Of a stretch of 35,952 nt of DNA, positions 15,302-23,319 are shown one piece after another. The stretch is from the NCBI GenBank assembly GCA_964510345.1, contig CAZEBB010000018.1, forward strand, positions 1 through 35,952. The letters run 5' to 3'. A program made the position numbers and the translations under genes. This DNA comes from JAAYQA01 sp964510345 (GTDB taxonomy: Bacteria > Bacillota > Clostridia > Tissierellales > Peptoniphilaceae). The notes below the pieces were generated by a model. The model made no database searches, was not told the DNA's origin, and worked only from the letters and a program-made list of their open reading frames with translations. Position 1 is the first letter of the stretch; the number at the start of each line of letters is the position of its first letter.

Positions 15302-16663
15302 TTACCGCAGCTTCACATATTTCCACTTGCCCGTTCGCACGCGCAGTTTGATCAGCACCCAGCGGACGAGCTGGTCGATGATCAAGGCGACCCAAGCGCC
15401 GGTGAGGCCCCATCCCATATAGGAGACAAGCACAAAGGCGGCGAGATTTCGCACGCCGAGCACACCCACTCCGGTGGAGACGAGGGTCCACATGGTGTCC
15501 CCCGCGCCGCGCAAGCCACCCGCCAGGATGAACTGGGACGCCTGAAACGGCTGGATAATGGCAATGAGTTTCAGCACGTCGGATGCTGCGTTGATGATGC
15601 CGGTATCGGAGGTGTAGAGCCGCACGACATACGGGCTGAAGAAGAAAAACAGAACAGCGACGCCGAGGGACAGCAGGACACCGTAGCGGCTGGTCTCTTG
15701 CATATACTCTTCAGCGAGGTCTTCGTCTTCCATGCCGAGGGCGTGCCCCGTCAGGGTACTGGCGGCGGTCGCAAATGCCTGGCCGATGGTGAAGGACAGC
15801 ATTAGGATATTGAGTGCGAGTTGATGAGTCGCGTACACGGTCGTACCCAACCCCGCAACGGTGCGCACATAGAGGAGCATCCCGACGCGAAAGAGCGCCT
15901 GTTCCGCAGCGGCAGGGATGCCGACTTTCACGAGATTGTACAGAATATTGCGGTCGAACTTGAATTTGTCACCACGTGTGAGCTTCACCTGGTGCTTGCC
16001 TTGCAGCAGGTAGCGCAGCGTGAAGAACATGGCGACGACTTGTGCAAACGCGGTGGAGATCCCCGCTCCGGTGACGCCCAGCCTTGGAAAGCCGAACAGC
16101 CCGAAAATGAGGATGGCGTTACCCACGACATTGAGCCCGTTGACGATCAGGTTGATCCGCATGGGGCTCTTCGTGTCCTGCGCCCCGCGCATGGCGGCAA
16201 ATACGGCGAAATTGAACGCTTGGAAGGTAAACCCGATCATGACGACTTTAAAGTAGCTGCGCCCCACCTCGATCGCATCGGGTTGCGCGCCGATGAAGCG
16301 CATGATGGCGTCGGTCTGCCACAAGCCGAACAGTGTAATCGGCACGGCGGTTGCGAGTAGGGTGAGTACCAAGATGTGCTTGACGACGGACTCGATCTTC
16401 TCGGGTTTCCCCGCTCCGATATACCGGGCGATGATGGCGGTCGCACCGGTCGTAAGTGCAGACACTAAGCTTAAGCCGATAAACAAATATTGATTGGTGA
16501 TCCCGATGGCCGCGATGGATGCGGTGATGACGGGACCGGTTCCCGAGTTTCCGAGCATGATCATGTCGACCATGCCGAATAAGGTCCCCATCAGTAGTTC
16601 GATGAGCACCGGCATTGCGATCGTAAATATTCGTTTTCGTCTTGCGCTTCCTGTCTGTTCCAC
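15302..16663 (-). CDS. MATE-family multidrug/Na+ antiporter
   Basis: The protein has 453 residues. It begins with GTG at 16661-16663 because the only nearby upstream ATG is followed at once by a stop; GGGAG lies eight bases upstream. About 12 membrane segments form two related halves, each opening with the family pattern (PVLIELLMGTLFGMVDMIMLG in the first half; NLVKVGIPAAAEQALFRVG in the second). It belongs to the NorM/DinF-like MATE exporters, which extrude cationic drugs or metabolites against Na+ or H+. A terminator hairpin ends 29 bases upstream of the start with no room for a promoter between them, so expression must depend on read-through. Confidence 0.93.
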   Translation of the reverse strand: MEQTGSARRKRIFTIAMPVLIELLMGTLFGMVDMIMLGNSGTGPVITASIAAIGITNQYLFIGLSLVSALTTGATAIIARYIGAGKPEKIESVVKHILVLTLLATAVPITLFGLWQTDAIMRFIGAQPDAIEVGRSYFKVVMIGFTFQAFNFAVFAAMRGAQDTKSPMRINLIVNGLNVVGNAILIFGLFGFPRLGVTGAGISTAFAQVVAMFFTLRYLLQGKHQVKLTRGDKFKFDRNILYNLVKVGIPAAAEQALFRVGMLLYVRTVAGLGTTVYATHQLALNILMLSFTIGQAFATAASTLTGHALGMEDEDLAEEYMQETSRYGVLLSLGVAVLFFFFSPYVVRLYTSDTGIINAASDVLKLIAIIQPFQASQFILAGGLRGAGDTMWTLVSTGVGVLGVRNLAAFVLVSYMGWGLTGAWVALIIDQLVRWVLIKLRVRTGKWKYVKLR

Positions 16664-16692
16664 TCTACATCTCCCGTTTTTTTCGATAAAAC

Positions 16693-16715
16693 AGCGGCAA
16701 GATTATCTTGCCGCT
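16693..16715 (-). terminator. terminator/attenuator between the small ORF and the MATE gene
   Basis: On the minus strand AGCGGCAAGA-TAA-TCTTGCCGCT, a perfect 10-bp stem, is followed by GTTTTATC. It either ends the glycogen operon or acts as an attenuator of the MATE gene. Confidence 0.8.
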
Positions 16716-16770
16716 TTGAACATTGTCAGAGACAGTATCAACTGAATGTACTTACATAAGTGTTGCTGCG

Positions 16771-16863
16771 TCAGGGGAGTCCAACGTGCTCCACCTCGAC
16801 TTCATCCTCTCGATAGAACACGATGATGGTGAGGATTCGTCTCAGAGTCGCCCTTTTGGACAT
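16771..16863 (-). CDS. small ORF, 30 residues, possible leader peptide
   Basis: The frame starts MSKRATLRRILTIIVFYRED and ends EVEVEHVGLP. Its ATG follows GGAGGTAAGGGG, one of the strongest ribosome binding sites in the window. It has a basic first third, a short hydrophobic middle and an acidic end. It lies 74 bases after pgcA and is followed by the terminator upstream of the MATE gene, which suits either a leader peptide controlling that terminator or a small protein of the glycogen operon. The first bases (SD, ATG, MSxRA) resemble the leuA leader at 7971. No family recognised. Confidence 0.5.
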   Translation of the reverse strand: MSKRATLRRILTIIVFYREDEVEVEHVGLP

Positions 16864-16937
16864 CCCCTTACCTCCGCAACCTGCATATCACATGCACTGA
16901 GTTTACCCTATATAGACATTCATCAACCTAGTGTTAC

Positions 16938-18632
16938 TTACTGTACTGCATCTGCCTTTTGCATGATGCTCTCTTCCATCTTCTTCAGTGTATCCAGCGA
17001 CTTTTCATTGGTGTCGGCGCAGCTGTACATGTAGAATTTGATCTTCGGTTCGGTGCCCGATGGGCGTACCGCATACCAGCTGCCGTCTTCGTACACATAT
17101 TTTAGCACATTGGAGCGTCCGATGCCGTAGTCTTCTTCTTTATAGTCATATACTTTTTCAAGTTTTGTACCGTTTAAGCTTTGCAGCGGATTCTTTCTGA
17201 AGTCGTCCATGATGCGACCGATCAGCGCTTGACCGTCGGCCCCGCCGCGAACGAGCGAGATGAGTTTCTCTCTGAAATAACCGTGCTCTTCGAAGAGCTT
17301 GTTCAGGTTATCCAAGATGGATTCTCCGCGTTTTTTCGCCAGCCCCGCCATCTCTGCGATCAGCATCGCGGCCATAACGGCGTCTTTGTCGCGGACATAG
17401 GTCCCATAGGAGTACCCGATGCTCTCTTCGTAACCGAAGATGAAGTTTTCATCGGAGCCCGTGCGCTCGATCTCATTTTGGATCGCGTAGATATTCTTAA
17501 AGCCGGTGAGGACTTCTCGCACCTCGACACCGTACTGGTCGGCAATCTTACGCGACAAATCTCCGGTAACGATAGTCTTTACGATAAAGGACTTGTCCGG
17601 AATTTTACCCTGTTCTTTCAAATTGGACAAGATGTGATTGACCAAAAGCGCACCGATCTGGTTGCCGTTGATGAATACATAGTTGCCGTCTGCATCTTTC
17701 ACTTCCATGGCGATACGGTCGGCATCCGGGTCGGTCGCGATGAGGATCTCGGCGCCGACTTCTTTGCCTAGGGCTTCCGCTACGGCAAAAGCTTTGGGCT
17801 CTTCCGGGTTCGGGTAGTTGACGCTCTTGAAGTCGGGGTCGGGGAGCTCCTGTTCGGTGACGATGTGCACATTGTCAAACCCTCTGCGTCGAAGAATCTC
17901 TTGCACAAAGGTATTTCCGGTTCCGTTCAGCGGCGAATACACGATGCTCACGCTTTTGTCGAAGTCGTCGGTGACCTTGCGGCTTTCGATTTCATCGAGG
18001 AACTCTTTGACCAAGTCGTCTCCTACCATGTGGATGAGCCCCTGGGCGACGCCTTCTGCCAGCGGCAAGGACGGGATGTCGGTGAAGTCTTTGATCGCCG
18101 CAATCCCTTTTCCGATGCGATCGGCGATGTCGTCCAAGATTTGCGAACCCTCTTCCCAGTACGCTTTGTAGCCGTTGTATTCCTTCGGGTTGTGGGACGC
18201 CGTCACCATGACGCCGGCTTGGGTTCCCAGTTTGCGCACGGCATAGGAGAGGAGCGGAGTCGGCGATATCTGGTCAAATAAATAGACTTGGATGCCGGAC
18301 CCTGCGAGCACTTCGGCCGTAATGCGAGCGAATTCATCGGATTTATGGCGTACATCGTAGCCGATAACGACGCCACGTTTTTTGCCCTCTTCGCCTTCTT
18401 CCAGAACAGCGGCTGCCAACCCCTGAGTCGCATGTGTCACCGTATAGCGGTTCATGCGGTTGTTCCCGGCGCCGATGACGCCGCGTAGGCCTGCCGTACC
18501 GAAGGACAGGTATTGATAGAAGCGGTCTTCAATCTCTTTTTCGTCCCCTTCGATCGCTCGCAGTTCTGCTTTGGTCGCTTCGTCGATATAGGGTGCGTCC
18601 AGCCACTCTTTGTACTTTTCTTGATAGCCCAT
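16938..18632 (-). CDS. pgcA: alpha-phosphoglucomutase
   Basis: This enzyme interconverts glucose 1-phosphate and glucose 6-phosphate, linking ADP-glucose synthesis and glycogen breakdown to glycolysis. The 564 residues are typical of the PgcA/PGM2-like phosphohexomutases. The phosphoserine loop TASHNPKEYNGYK has Ser at about 146, the metal loop is ATDPDADRIAMEV, the sugar-binding loop is FGYEESIGYSYG, and the C-terminal phosphate site is RPSGTEPKIKFY. The ATG has AGGAGGG six bases upstream, and the gene starts 10 bases after the papain-like gene in the same operon. Confidence 0.95.
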   Translation of the reverse strand: MGYQEKYKEWLDAPYIDEATKAELRAIEGDEKEIEDRFYQYLSFGTAGLRGVIGAGNNRMNRYTVTHATQGLAAAVLEEGEEGKKRGVVIGYDVRHKSDEFARITAEVLAGSGIQVYLFDQISPTPLLSYAVRKLGTQAGVMVTASHNPKEYNGYKAYWEEGSQILDDIADRIGKGIAAIKDFTDIPSLPLAEGVAQGLIHMVGDDLVKEFLDEIESRKVTDDFDKSVSIVYSPLNGTGNTFVQEILRRRGFDNVHIVTEQELPDPDFKSVNYPNPEEPKAFAVAEALGKEVGAEILIATDPDADRIAMEVKDADGNYVFINGNQIGALLVNHILSNLKEQGKIPDKSFIVKTIVTGDLSRKIADQYGVEVREVLTGFKNIYAIQNEIERTGSDENFIFGYEESIGYSYGTYVRDKDAVMAAMLIAEMAGLAKKRGESILDNLNKLFEEHGYFREKLISLVRGGADGQALIGRIMDDFRKNPLQSLNGTKLEKVYDYKEEDYGIGRSNVLKYVYEDGSWYAVRPSGTEPKIKFYMYSCADTNEKSLDTLKKMEESIMQKADAVQ

Positions 18633-18642
18633 GGTATCCCTC

Positions 18643-19269
18643 CTATGTGAAATAATAGAGTCCCCGATAGAGTGAAAAGTGTTTCACCCATTCGTCTAAA
18701 CTATACTCTCTTTTATACCCCCAATTGGAGGTGGTGATGGTGATCTTTCCCGTTTCGTCGCGATTCATTCCGGTGACGATCACCCAGTGATTCTTCAGTT
18801 CCGATATTCGGCTGTTCCACGTGAGAAGCAGCACGGGCGACTGATAATGCAAGCCGCTGCGAATATACTGTTCAACATTGGACTTGGTCCACTTCCAGTG
18901 CGAAGCATTGCCGTTTAAGATGACGCCTTTTTCTTTCGCATAGTTCTGAAAACCTCTCGTCAGCATCCCCAGGTTGATGATACCGGCCGGAGTCGGCTTG
19001 AGATGCTTCAATACATCGGTCATTACCTGTGTAAAGTTTTCTTTTGTGGCCACCTCATACGGATAAAGATTGCGGCATGCAGGTCTCGTCCTCGCAAGAT
19101 ACAGGCTCACATTGGCCACGGCGGTCACGCCGCACGCCCGGTTCGCCAGGTGTTTGGAGTGCCCCCCGATCTCGGAGAGCCACGCCTGTTTGCCGCCGTA
19201 CCCGTTCGGTTCGACATGCAAGTGCCGGTGTTCTAACTGTAAGCTTTTGGGCTCAGTTTTCGTTTCCAT
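18643..19269 (-). CDS. papain-like (C39-type) cysteine peptidase homologue in the glycogen operon
   Basis: The protein has 208 residues from the ATG at 19267-19269, overlapping the end of pulA by 17 bases with AGGAAG upstream. NRACGVTAVANVSLYLA (Cys46), KNHWVIVTGM (His161) and TTSNWGYKREYSLDEW (Asn182) match the order and spacing of the Cys-His-Asn/Asp triad of C39-like proteins; the bacteriocin-processing C39 enzymes use Cys-His-Asp. There is no signal peptide or membrane segment, so it is cytoplasmic. Overlap with pulA means coupled translation. A peptidase or related papain-fold enzyme in a glycogen operon is unexpected; the substrate is unknown. Confidence 0.7.
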   Translation of the reverse strand: METKTEPKSLQLEHRHLHVEPNGYGGKQAWLSEIGGHSKHLANRACGVTAVANVSLYLARTRPACRNLYPYEVATKENFTQVMTDVLKHLKPTPAGIINLGMLTRGFQNYAKEKGVILNGNASHWKWTKSNVEQYIRSGLHYQSPVLLLTWNSRISELKNHWVIVTGMNRDETGKITITTSNWGYKREYSLDEWVKHFSLYRGLYYFT

Positions 19270-21127
19270 GCGTCTTCCTTTGGATGCGGTAAACGGCAGA
19301 ACTCTTTTCCGGTATCGCAATAATTTTTTGGTAAAAACTCGTGTGGCAGATCCCCTGTTCGTCAAAAAGCTGGATCATCGCATTTCCATTGGCTAATTGA
19401 TGGCGATACACCTGATTCCCCGCATTGTGGAATATGAGCAGTACATCGCCCGAGGGTTCGGTGATCTCATACGCGATCACGTGCTCCGGCGCTTCGGGCA
19501 AGAAGCGGAGGCGCTGGCGAATCGTCTTTGCGTCGTATTCTCCAAAGACGCCGACCATCTTGCGGAAGGTGATGCAGTCTCTCACATAGCGGTTCAGGTT
19601 TCTATGCTTATACTTTCTGTCCCACCGAATGCCGTTGATGCTGAGCGGCGCATTATACGAGTTGTGGTTCATCTTCTTGCTGCGTTGAAACTCATTGCCC
19701 GCATGGAAGAACGGCGTTCCGAAGCTCATCATCGTCAGAGCGAAGAGAAGCCGTATATTTTGGTCGGCATCGCCCTCTTTTCGAGAGGTCTTCGTCAGCT
19801 TGTCCGCAATGATCAGATTGTCGTGGCTGTTGAAATAGTTGATGCTCTCGTGAGGTTCGGCGGCAAAACCGTTTCGCTTTGCATCGTAGGCAATGGAGCC
19901 TGTGACTCCCGTTTCGATGGCGGTCTTACACTTGTAGGCGCCCTGTACATAGCCGATCGAAGCGTCGTCGTTGCCCCCGCGGAGCGCGTCGCGGTAATCG
20001 TCGTTAAACAGTCCGAAATCTCTGTTTTGTTGGCTTCCCTTGAGCGTCATCTCGCTATGGGCCAAGGTCGTCGGCAGTGCCGCCCACGGTTCGCCGTAGA
20101 TCAGAACATCGGGGTTGATCTCTCGCGCGACGCGGAGGATCTCGTCCACAGTCTCTTTATCGATCAACGCCATCAGGTCAAAGCGAAAGCCGTCGACTTT
20201 GTACTCTTCCAGCCAGTAGCGGATCGAGTCGACGATGAACTTGCGCCCCATCGGCCGCTCGGAAGAGAATTCGTTTCCGCAGCCGGAGCCGTTGCTGAAG
20301 CTTCCGTCGGCCAATCGGCGGTGGAAATACCCCGGCGCGATCAGCTCGAAATTGGAGTCGAATGCGCGGAAAGTATGGTTGTACACCACGTCCAACACGA
20401 CGGACACGCCCTTTTTGTGCAGCGCCATGATCATCTCTTTTAACTCTCGAATGCGCAGCACGGCATTTTGCGGATCGGTGGAGTACGAGCCTTCGGGCGC
20501 GTTGAAATGCTCGGGGTCGTACCCCCAGTTATAGTTTGAGTCGTTAAAAAAGTACTCGGGTTCTTCCTGTACGGAGATAAAGTCCTGGATCGGCAAAATG
20601 TGAGCGTGTGTGATGCCCAACTCGCTGATATGGTCCAGTCCTGTCGTGGAATCGCCCCATTGCGTCCCTTCCTGTGCCAGCCCCAAAAACTTCCCGCGGT
20701 ACTCGTTTCGTGCGCCGGAGCTGATATCGCCGGTGATGTCTTTCACGTGCAGTTCGTAGATCACGGCGTCGTGTGCGGCATTTCTCGGGCGTGAGTGGGT
20801 CTCCCAGCCTTCGGGATGCGTGCGCGTTAGGTCGACGACAGCGGATTTTGTGCTGTTCATCGCCAAGGAGATGCTGTACGGGTCGGTCACGGCAACGCGC
20901 TCGTCGATCAGATACAGATAGTACCAACCGTGCCAATCTCCATTGATCCGCACGGTGAACGTCCCGTCGTCTGCCGCTTTCATGGGGACTTCTTTTCTTC
21001 GGATATCGGTTTGTTCTCTATATAGGAGAACGCGTACGTTTTCTGAGTGCGGCGCATAGACGCGAAAAGTCGTGCTCTTATCGGTGCAATGGACGCCGAG
21101 TGCTCCCTCTGCTATTGGCCATTGCAT
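19253..21127 (-). CDS. pulA: type I pullulanase (glycogen debranching, GH13)
   Basis: It hydrolyses alpha-1,6 branches of glycogen or imported alpha-glucan. The protein has 624 residues from the ATG at 21125-21127, using AAAGGA inside the glgP-like gene, with which it overlaps by 16 bases. An N-terminal CBM48-like domain (about 15-100) is followed by the signature YNWGYDP (199-205), nucleophile Asp317 in DGFRFD, acid Glu346 in IYGEPW and Asp436 in FNSHDN, then a C-terminal beta domain. It has no signal peptide, so it acts in the cytoplasm, as expected for a glycogen operon. Confidence 0.95.
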   Translation of the reverse strand: MQWPIAEGALGVHCTDKSTTFRVYAPHSENVRVLLYREQTDIRRKEVPMKAADDGTFTVRINGDWHGWYYLYLIDERVAVTDPYSISLAMNSTKSAVVDLTRTHPEGWETHSRPRNAAHDAVIYELHVKDITGDISSGARNEYRGKFLGLAQEGTQWGDSTTGLDHISELGITHAHILPIQDFISVQEEPEYFFNDSNYNWGYDPEHFNAPEGSYSTDPQNAVLRIRELKEMIMALHKKGVSVVLDVVYNHTFRAFDSNFELIAPGYFHRRLADGSFSNGSGCGNEFSSERPMGRKFIVDSIRYWLEEYKVDGFRFDLMALIDKETVDEILRVAREINPDVLIYGEPWAALPTTLAHSEMTLKGSQQNRDFGLFNDDYRDALRGGNDDASIGYVQGAYKCKTAIETGVTGSIAYDAKRNGFAAEPHESINYFNSHDNLIIADKLTKTSRKEGDADQNIRLLFALTMMSFGTPFFHAGNEFQRSKKMNHNSYNAPLSINGIRWDRKYKHRNLNRYVRDCITFRKMVGVFGEYDAKTIRQRLRFLPEAPEHVIAYEITEPSGDVLLIFHNAGNQVYRHQLANGNAMIQLFDEQGICHTSFYQKIIAIPEKSSAVYRIQRKTHGNEN

Positions 21128-23319
21128 AATAAGCATCCTTTCGATTCCTGCGACAATTTCCACATTTGTACTTGGTTGGATGCACGTGCCGCATTCCACA
21201 TATCTTCATTAAAATAGGATTTGGTGAGCGCGAGCATCTTCTCGTGATAATCGTCGAAGCTGCCGACGATATGAAAACTGTCCTGATACTTGTCCAGTTC
21301 AGCGATCATCCGGCTGACATCAAAGCCCAATTCTTGCTTATGACTCAGCAAAAAGCGCATTGCATCCATGCCCTTGGTGCGATCTTGTATCGTCTCATCA
21401 AACAATGTGAGCCCGCCGGGCGCACGTAAGCGGTCATGGATGGTTTTCGTATACCCGTGGGTCGATGCGAGCACGGCGGAACCGTGCAAGAGTGCGTCGT
21501 TCATATTGATCGGCACGGTCGCTTGCGAAGGCAGGCGGATCGGTTGAAAAATGTCGGATGCATAGAGAAGTTTGCGCTCGAGCTCTACATCCATATTCTC
21601 CATAAAGACGATTTTGAGTTTGTTGTGGATTAGATTGTCATGGGAGAGCCATTTGCTGTAGGCGTTGATCAGATGCACCGTCTGTGTGGCCATCAGATAC
21701 CCGGGGTAGGCCTTTCCCGCAAAGAAATAGGTGGTCTCCGGGATGTCCAACTGCGGCAGCGCCAAAAGTTGGCGGTGTAACTCCGCGATATGCAACACCA
21801 TCAGCAACTGGCGATTGTTCTCGTGAAAATTGCCGATATGCACATTGTAAATGGACTTATCGTTGACGATGACGGAATGCCGGTCTTTCAGTTCACGCGC
21901 AAACTCCTGCTTTCGTAAGAGCTTTATCTCCGCCAAGGCCGAAGGATCGGACCGCCCTGTCTCCAAATACCGATATGTCGCCGCATTGTACTGCTTGAGA
22001 AGTTGCGTATTCGGCGGAATGGAGGGCATGATCCGGAAGGGATCGGCACTTGTTTCAGGCACACCCACTCGCTTCGCAAAGGACTGATGATGGGTATTCG
22101 AAAAGGTGTACACGTCTTTACAAAAGTACAACGCAATATTGGAAAGGTGAACGCGCTCTTCCCGAATGATCCCTCGCACACTCTGTGACTGCCTCTTCCA
22201 GACGGGGCTGTTTTGCCGTGCGTATTCATCCATCTGCTGCAAGTACACGAGCATATTGGGCAGCGTATCTTCGATCAGCTCAATCGACCACGTCTCAAAA
22301 GCCTCCTCGGTCAGGATCTGATTCCCATAGGAGAAGATGCCTCGTACGAAGTCGACCGCCTGCTCCATCGTGTATTCGTGTTCTTCGATCAAGAGTCGGA
22401 TCATCTCAGGAATGACAAATACGGGGTGAATCTCGTTGATATACACTTGGCGAAGTTCGGTCTCCGGTGAAGCGAAATACCGGGCGAGCAAATCCTGTGC
22501 GGTCGCCGAAGCGAAGAAGTACTCCTGCATAAAGCGAAGTTTCTTACCGGGTTCGTTGCTCTCCGCGGGGTACAAAAACTCGACCAAACGCCTCGCATCT
22601 AGAGACTGCACATAGGCTTTGACGTATTCACCTTCCCGAAAATGTGCCTCGTTGACGTAGCCGTTGTCTTCTGCATCCCAGAGCCTCACGTAATCGATCC
22701 GCGTGGCCCCTTCTGACATGATCGGGTAGTCGATGCCTGTGGCGATCACTGTCTCATTGCAAAAACGAACCGGGTAGCGGACATCGGTCTGGATCTCCCA
22801 CGGGTTGAGGGCTGTTCCTCCCTCCCCGATGGTCGTCTCCACCGGACGGTTGTCGATAATGCGGTGCTGATAGAACCCACTGCGATACCGGAGCCCATAG
22901 CCCATCCATGGGTCATCTTCCATTGAGGTCTTCGCCATCCAGGCGGCTCCGAAGCGACCCAGCGTCCCATAGCCCAGCTGGGGCGTCTCCTCACAGTTTT
23001 GCAACGCTTCGTAGGTAGTGTCCATAATGGACGCAAGGGTCTCCAGCTCTTCCGTCAACTGCAGGGCGTACTCTGCCTGTAAAGTCTGCTTTCCGAAAGA
23101 ATACTCGAAGCTCAAAAAGTACCGCACCGGTTTTTGGACCCATTCGGATTGCTTCCATGCGTTGGCGATGCACTCACGGATATAGTCGGTGAGGATCTCG
23201 TATTTTTGTTTTAGGGTTAACTGCGACGGGTTCACAAAAAATCGCCGAGCCGCCGCGTCGGTTACGAATTTCTCCAAGACGGCGTGCCCGGCGATACGGT
23301 TATGCTTTGTAGAGTTCAT
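21112..23319 (-). CDS. glycogen phosphorylase-like protein (GT35) lacking catalytic residues
   Basis: The 735-residue protein follows the GT35 fold along its length: LGYGTLGRFGAAWMA, GYGLRYRSGFYQ, NPWEIQTDVRYPV, RFMQEYFFASATAQDLL, YINEIHPVFVIPEM and GKAYPGYLMA. At the site of the PLP lysine (family EASGTxNMKF) it reads QATVPINMND, with Asn607 replacing Lys. At the phosphate site (family KRIHEYKRQ) it reads GNFHENNRQ, losing Lys and Arg and a second Lys. The TNHT motif reads YGNQI, and NKTNGITPRRW is not present. It therefore very likely has no phosphorylase activity. The frame is intact, overlaps glgA by 20 bases and pulA by 16 bases, and ends CLLCNGQ. It may be a glucan-binding or regulatory protein. 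If an active GlgP exists it lies elsewhere. Confidence 0.85.
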   Translation of the reverse strand: MNSTKHNRIAGHAVLEKFVTDAAARRFFVNPSQLTLKQKYEILTDYIRECIANAWKQSEWVQKPVRYFLSFEYSFGKQTLQAEYALQLTEELETLASIMDTTYEALQNCEETPQLGYGTLGRFGAAWMAKTSMEDDPWMGYGLRYRSGFYQHRIIDNRPVETTIGEGGTALNPWEIQTDVRYPVRFCNETVIATGIDYPIMSEGATRIDYVRLWDAEDNGYVNEAHFREGEYVKAYVQSLDARRLVEFLYPAESNEPGKKLRFMQEYFFASATAQDLLARYFASPETELRQVYINEIHPVFVIPEMIRLLIEEHEYTMEQAVDFVRGIFSYGNQILTEEAFETWSIELIEDTLPNMLVYLQQMDEYARQNSPVWKRQSQSVRGIIREERVHLSNIALYFCKDVYTFSNTHHQSFAKRVGVPETSADPFRIMPSIPPNTQLLKQYNAATYRYLETGRSDPSALAEIKLLRKQEFARELKDRHSVIVNDKSIYNVHIGNFHENNRQLLMVLHIAELHRQLLALPQLDIPETTYFFAGKAYPGYLMATQTVHLINAYSKWLSHDNLIHNKLKIVFMENMDVELERKLLYASDIFQPIRLPSQATVPINMNDALLHGSAVLASTHGYTKTIHDRLRAPGGLTLFDETIQDRTKGMDAMRFLLSHKQELGFDVSRMIAELDKYQDSFHIVGSFDDYHEKMLALTKSYFNEDMWNAARASNQVQMWKLSQESKGCLLCNGQ

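Noticed and set aside
19397..20443. Long plus-strand reading frame (348 codons) opposite pulA
   Set aside because: It lies wholly antisense to a pullulanase with all catalytic motifs, has no ribosome binding site and has the odd composition of an antisense shadow.
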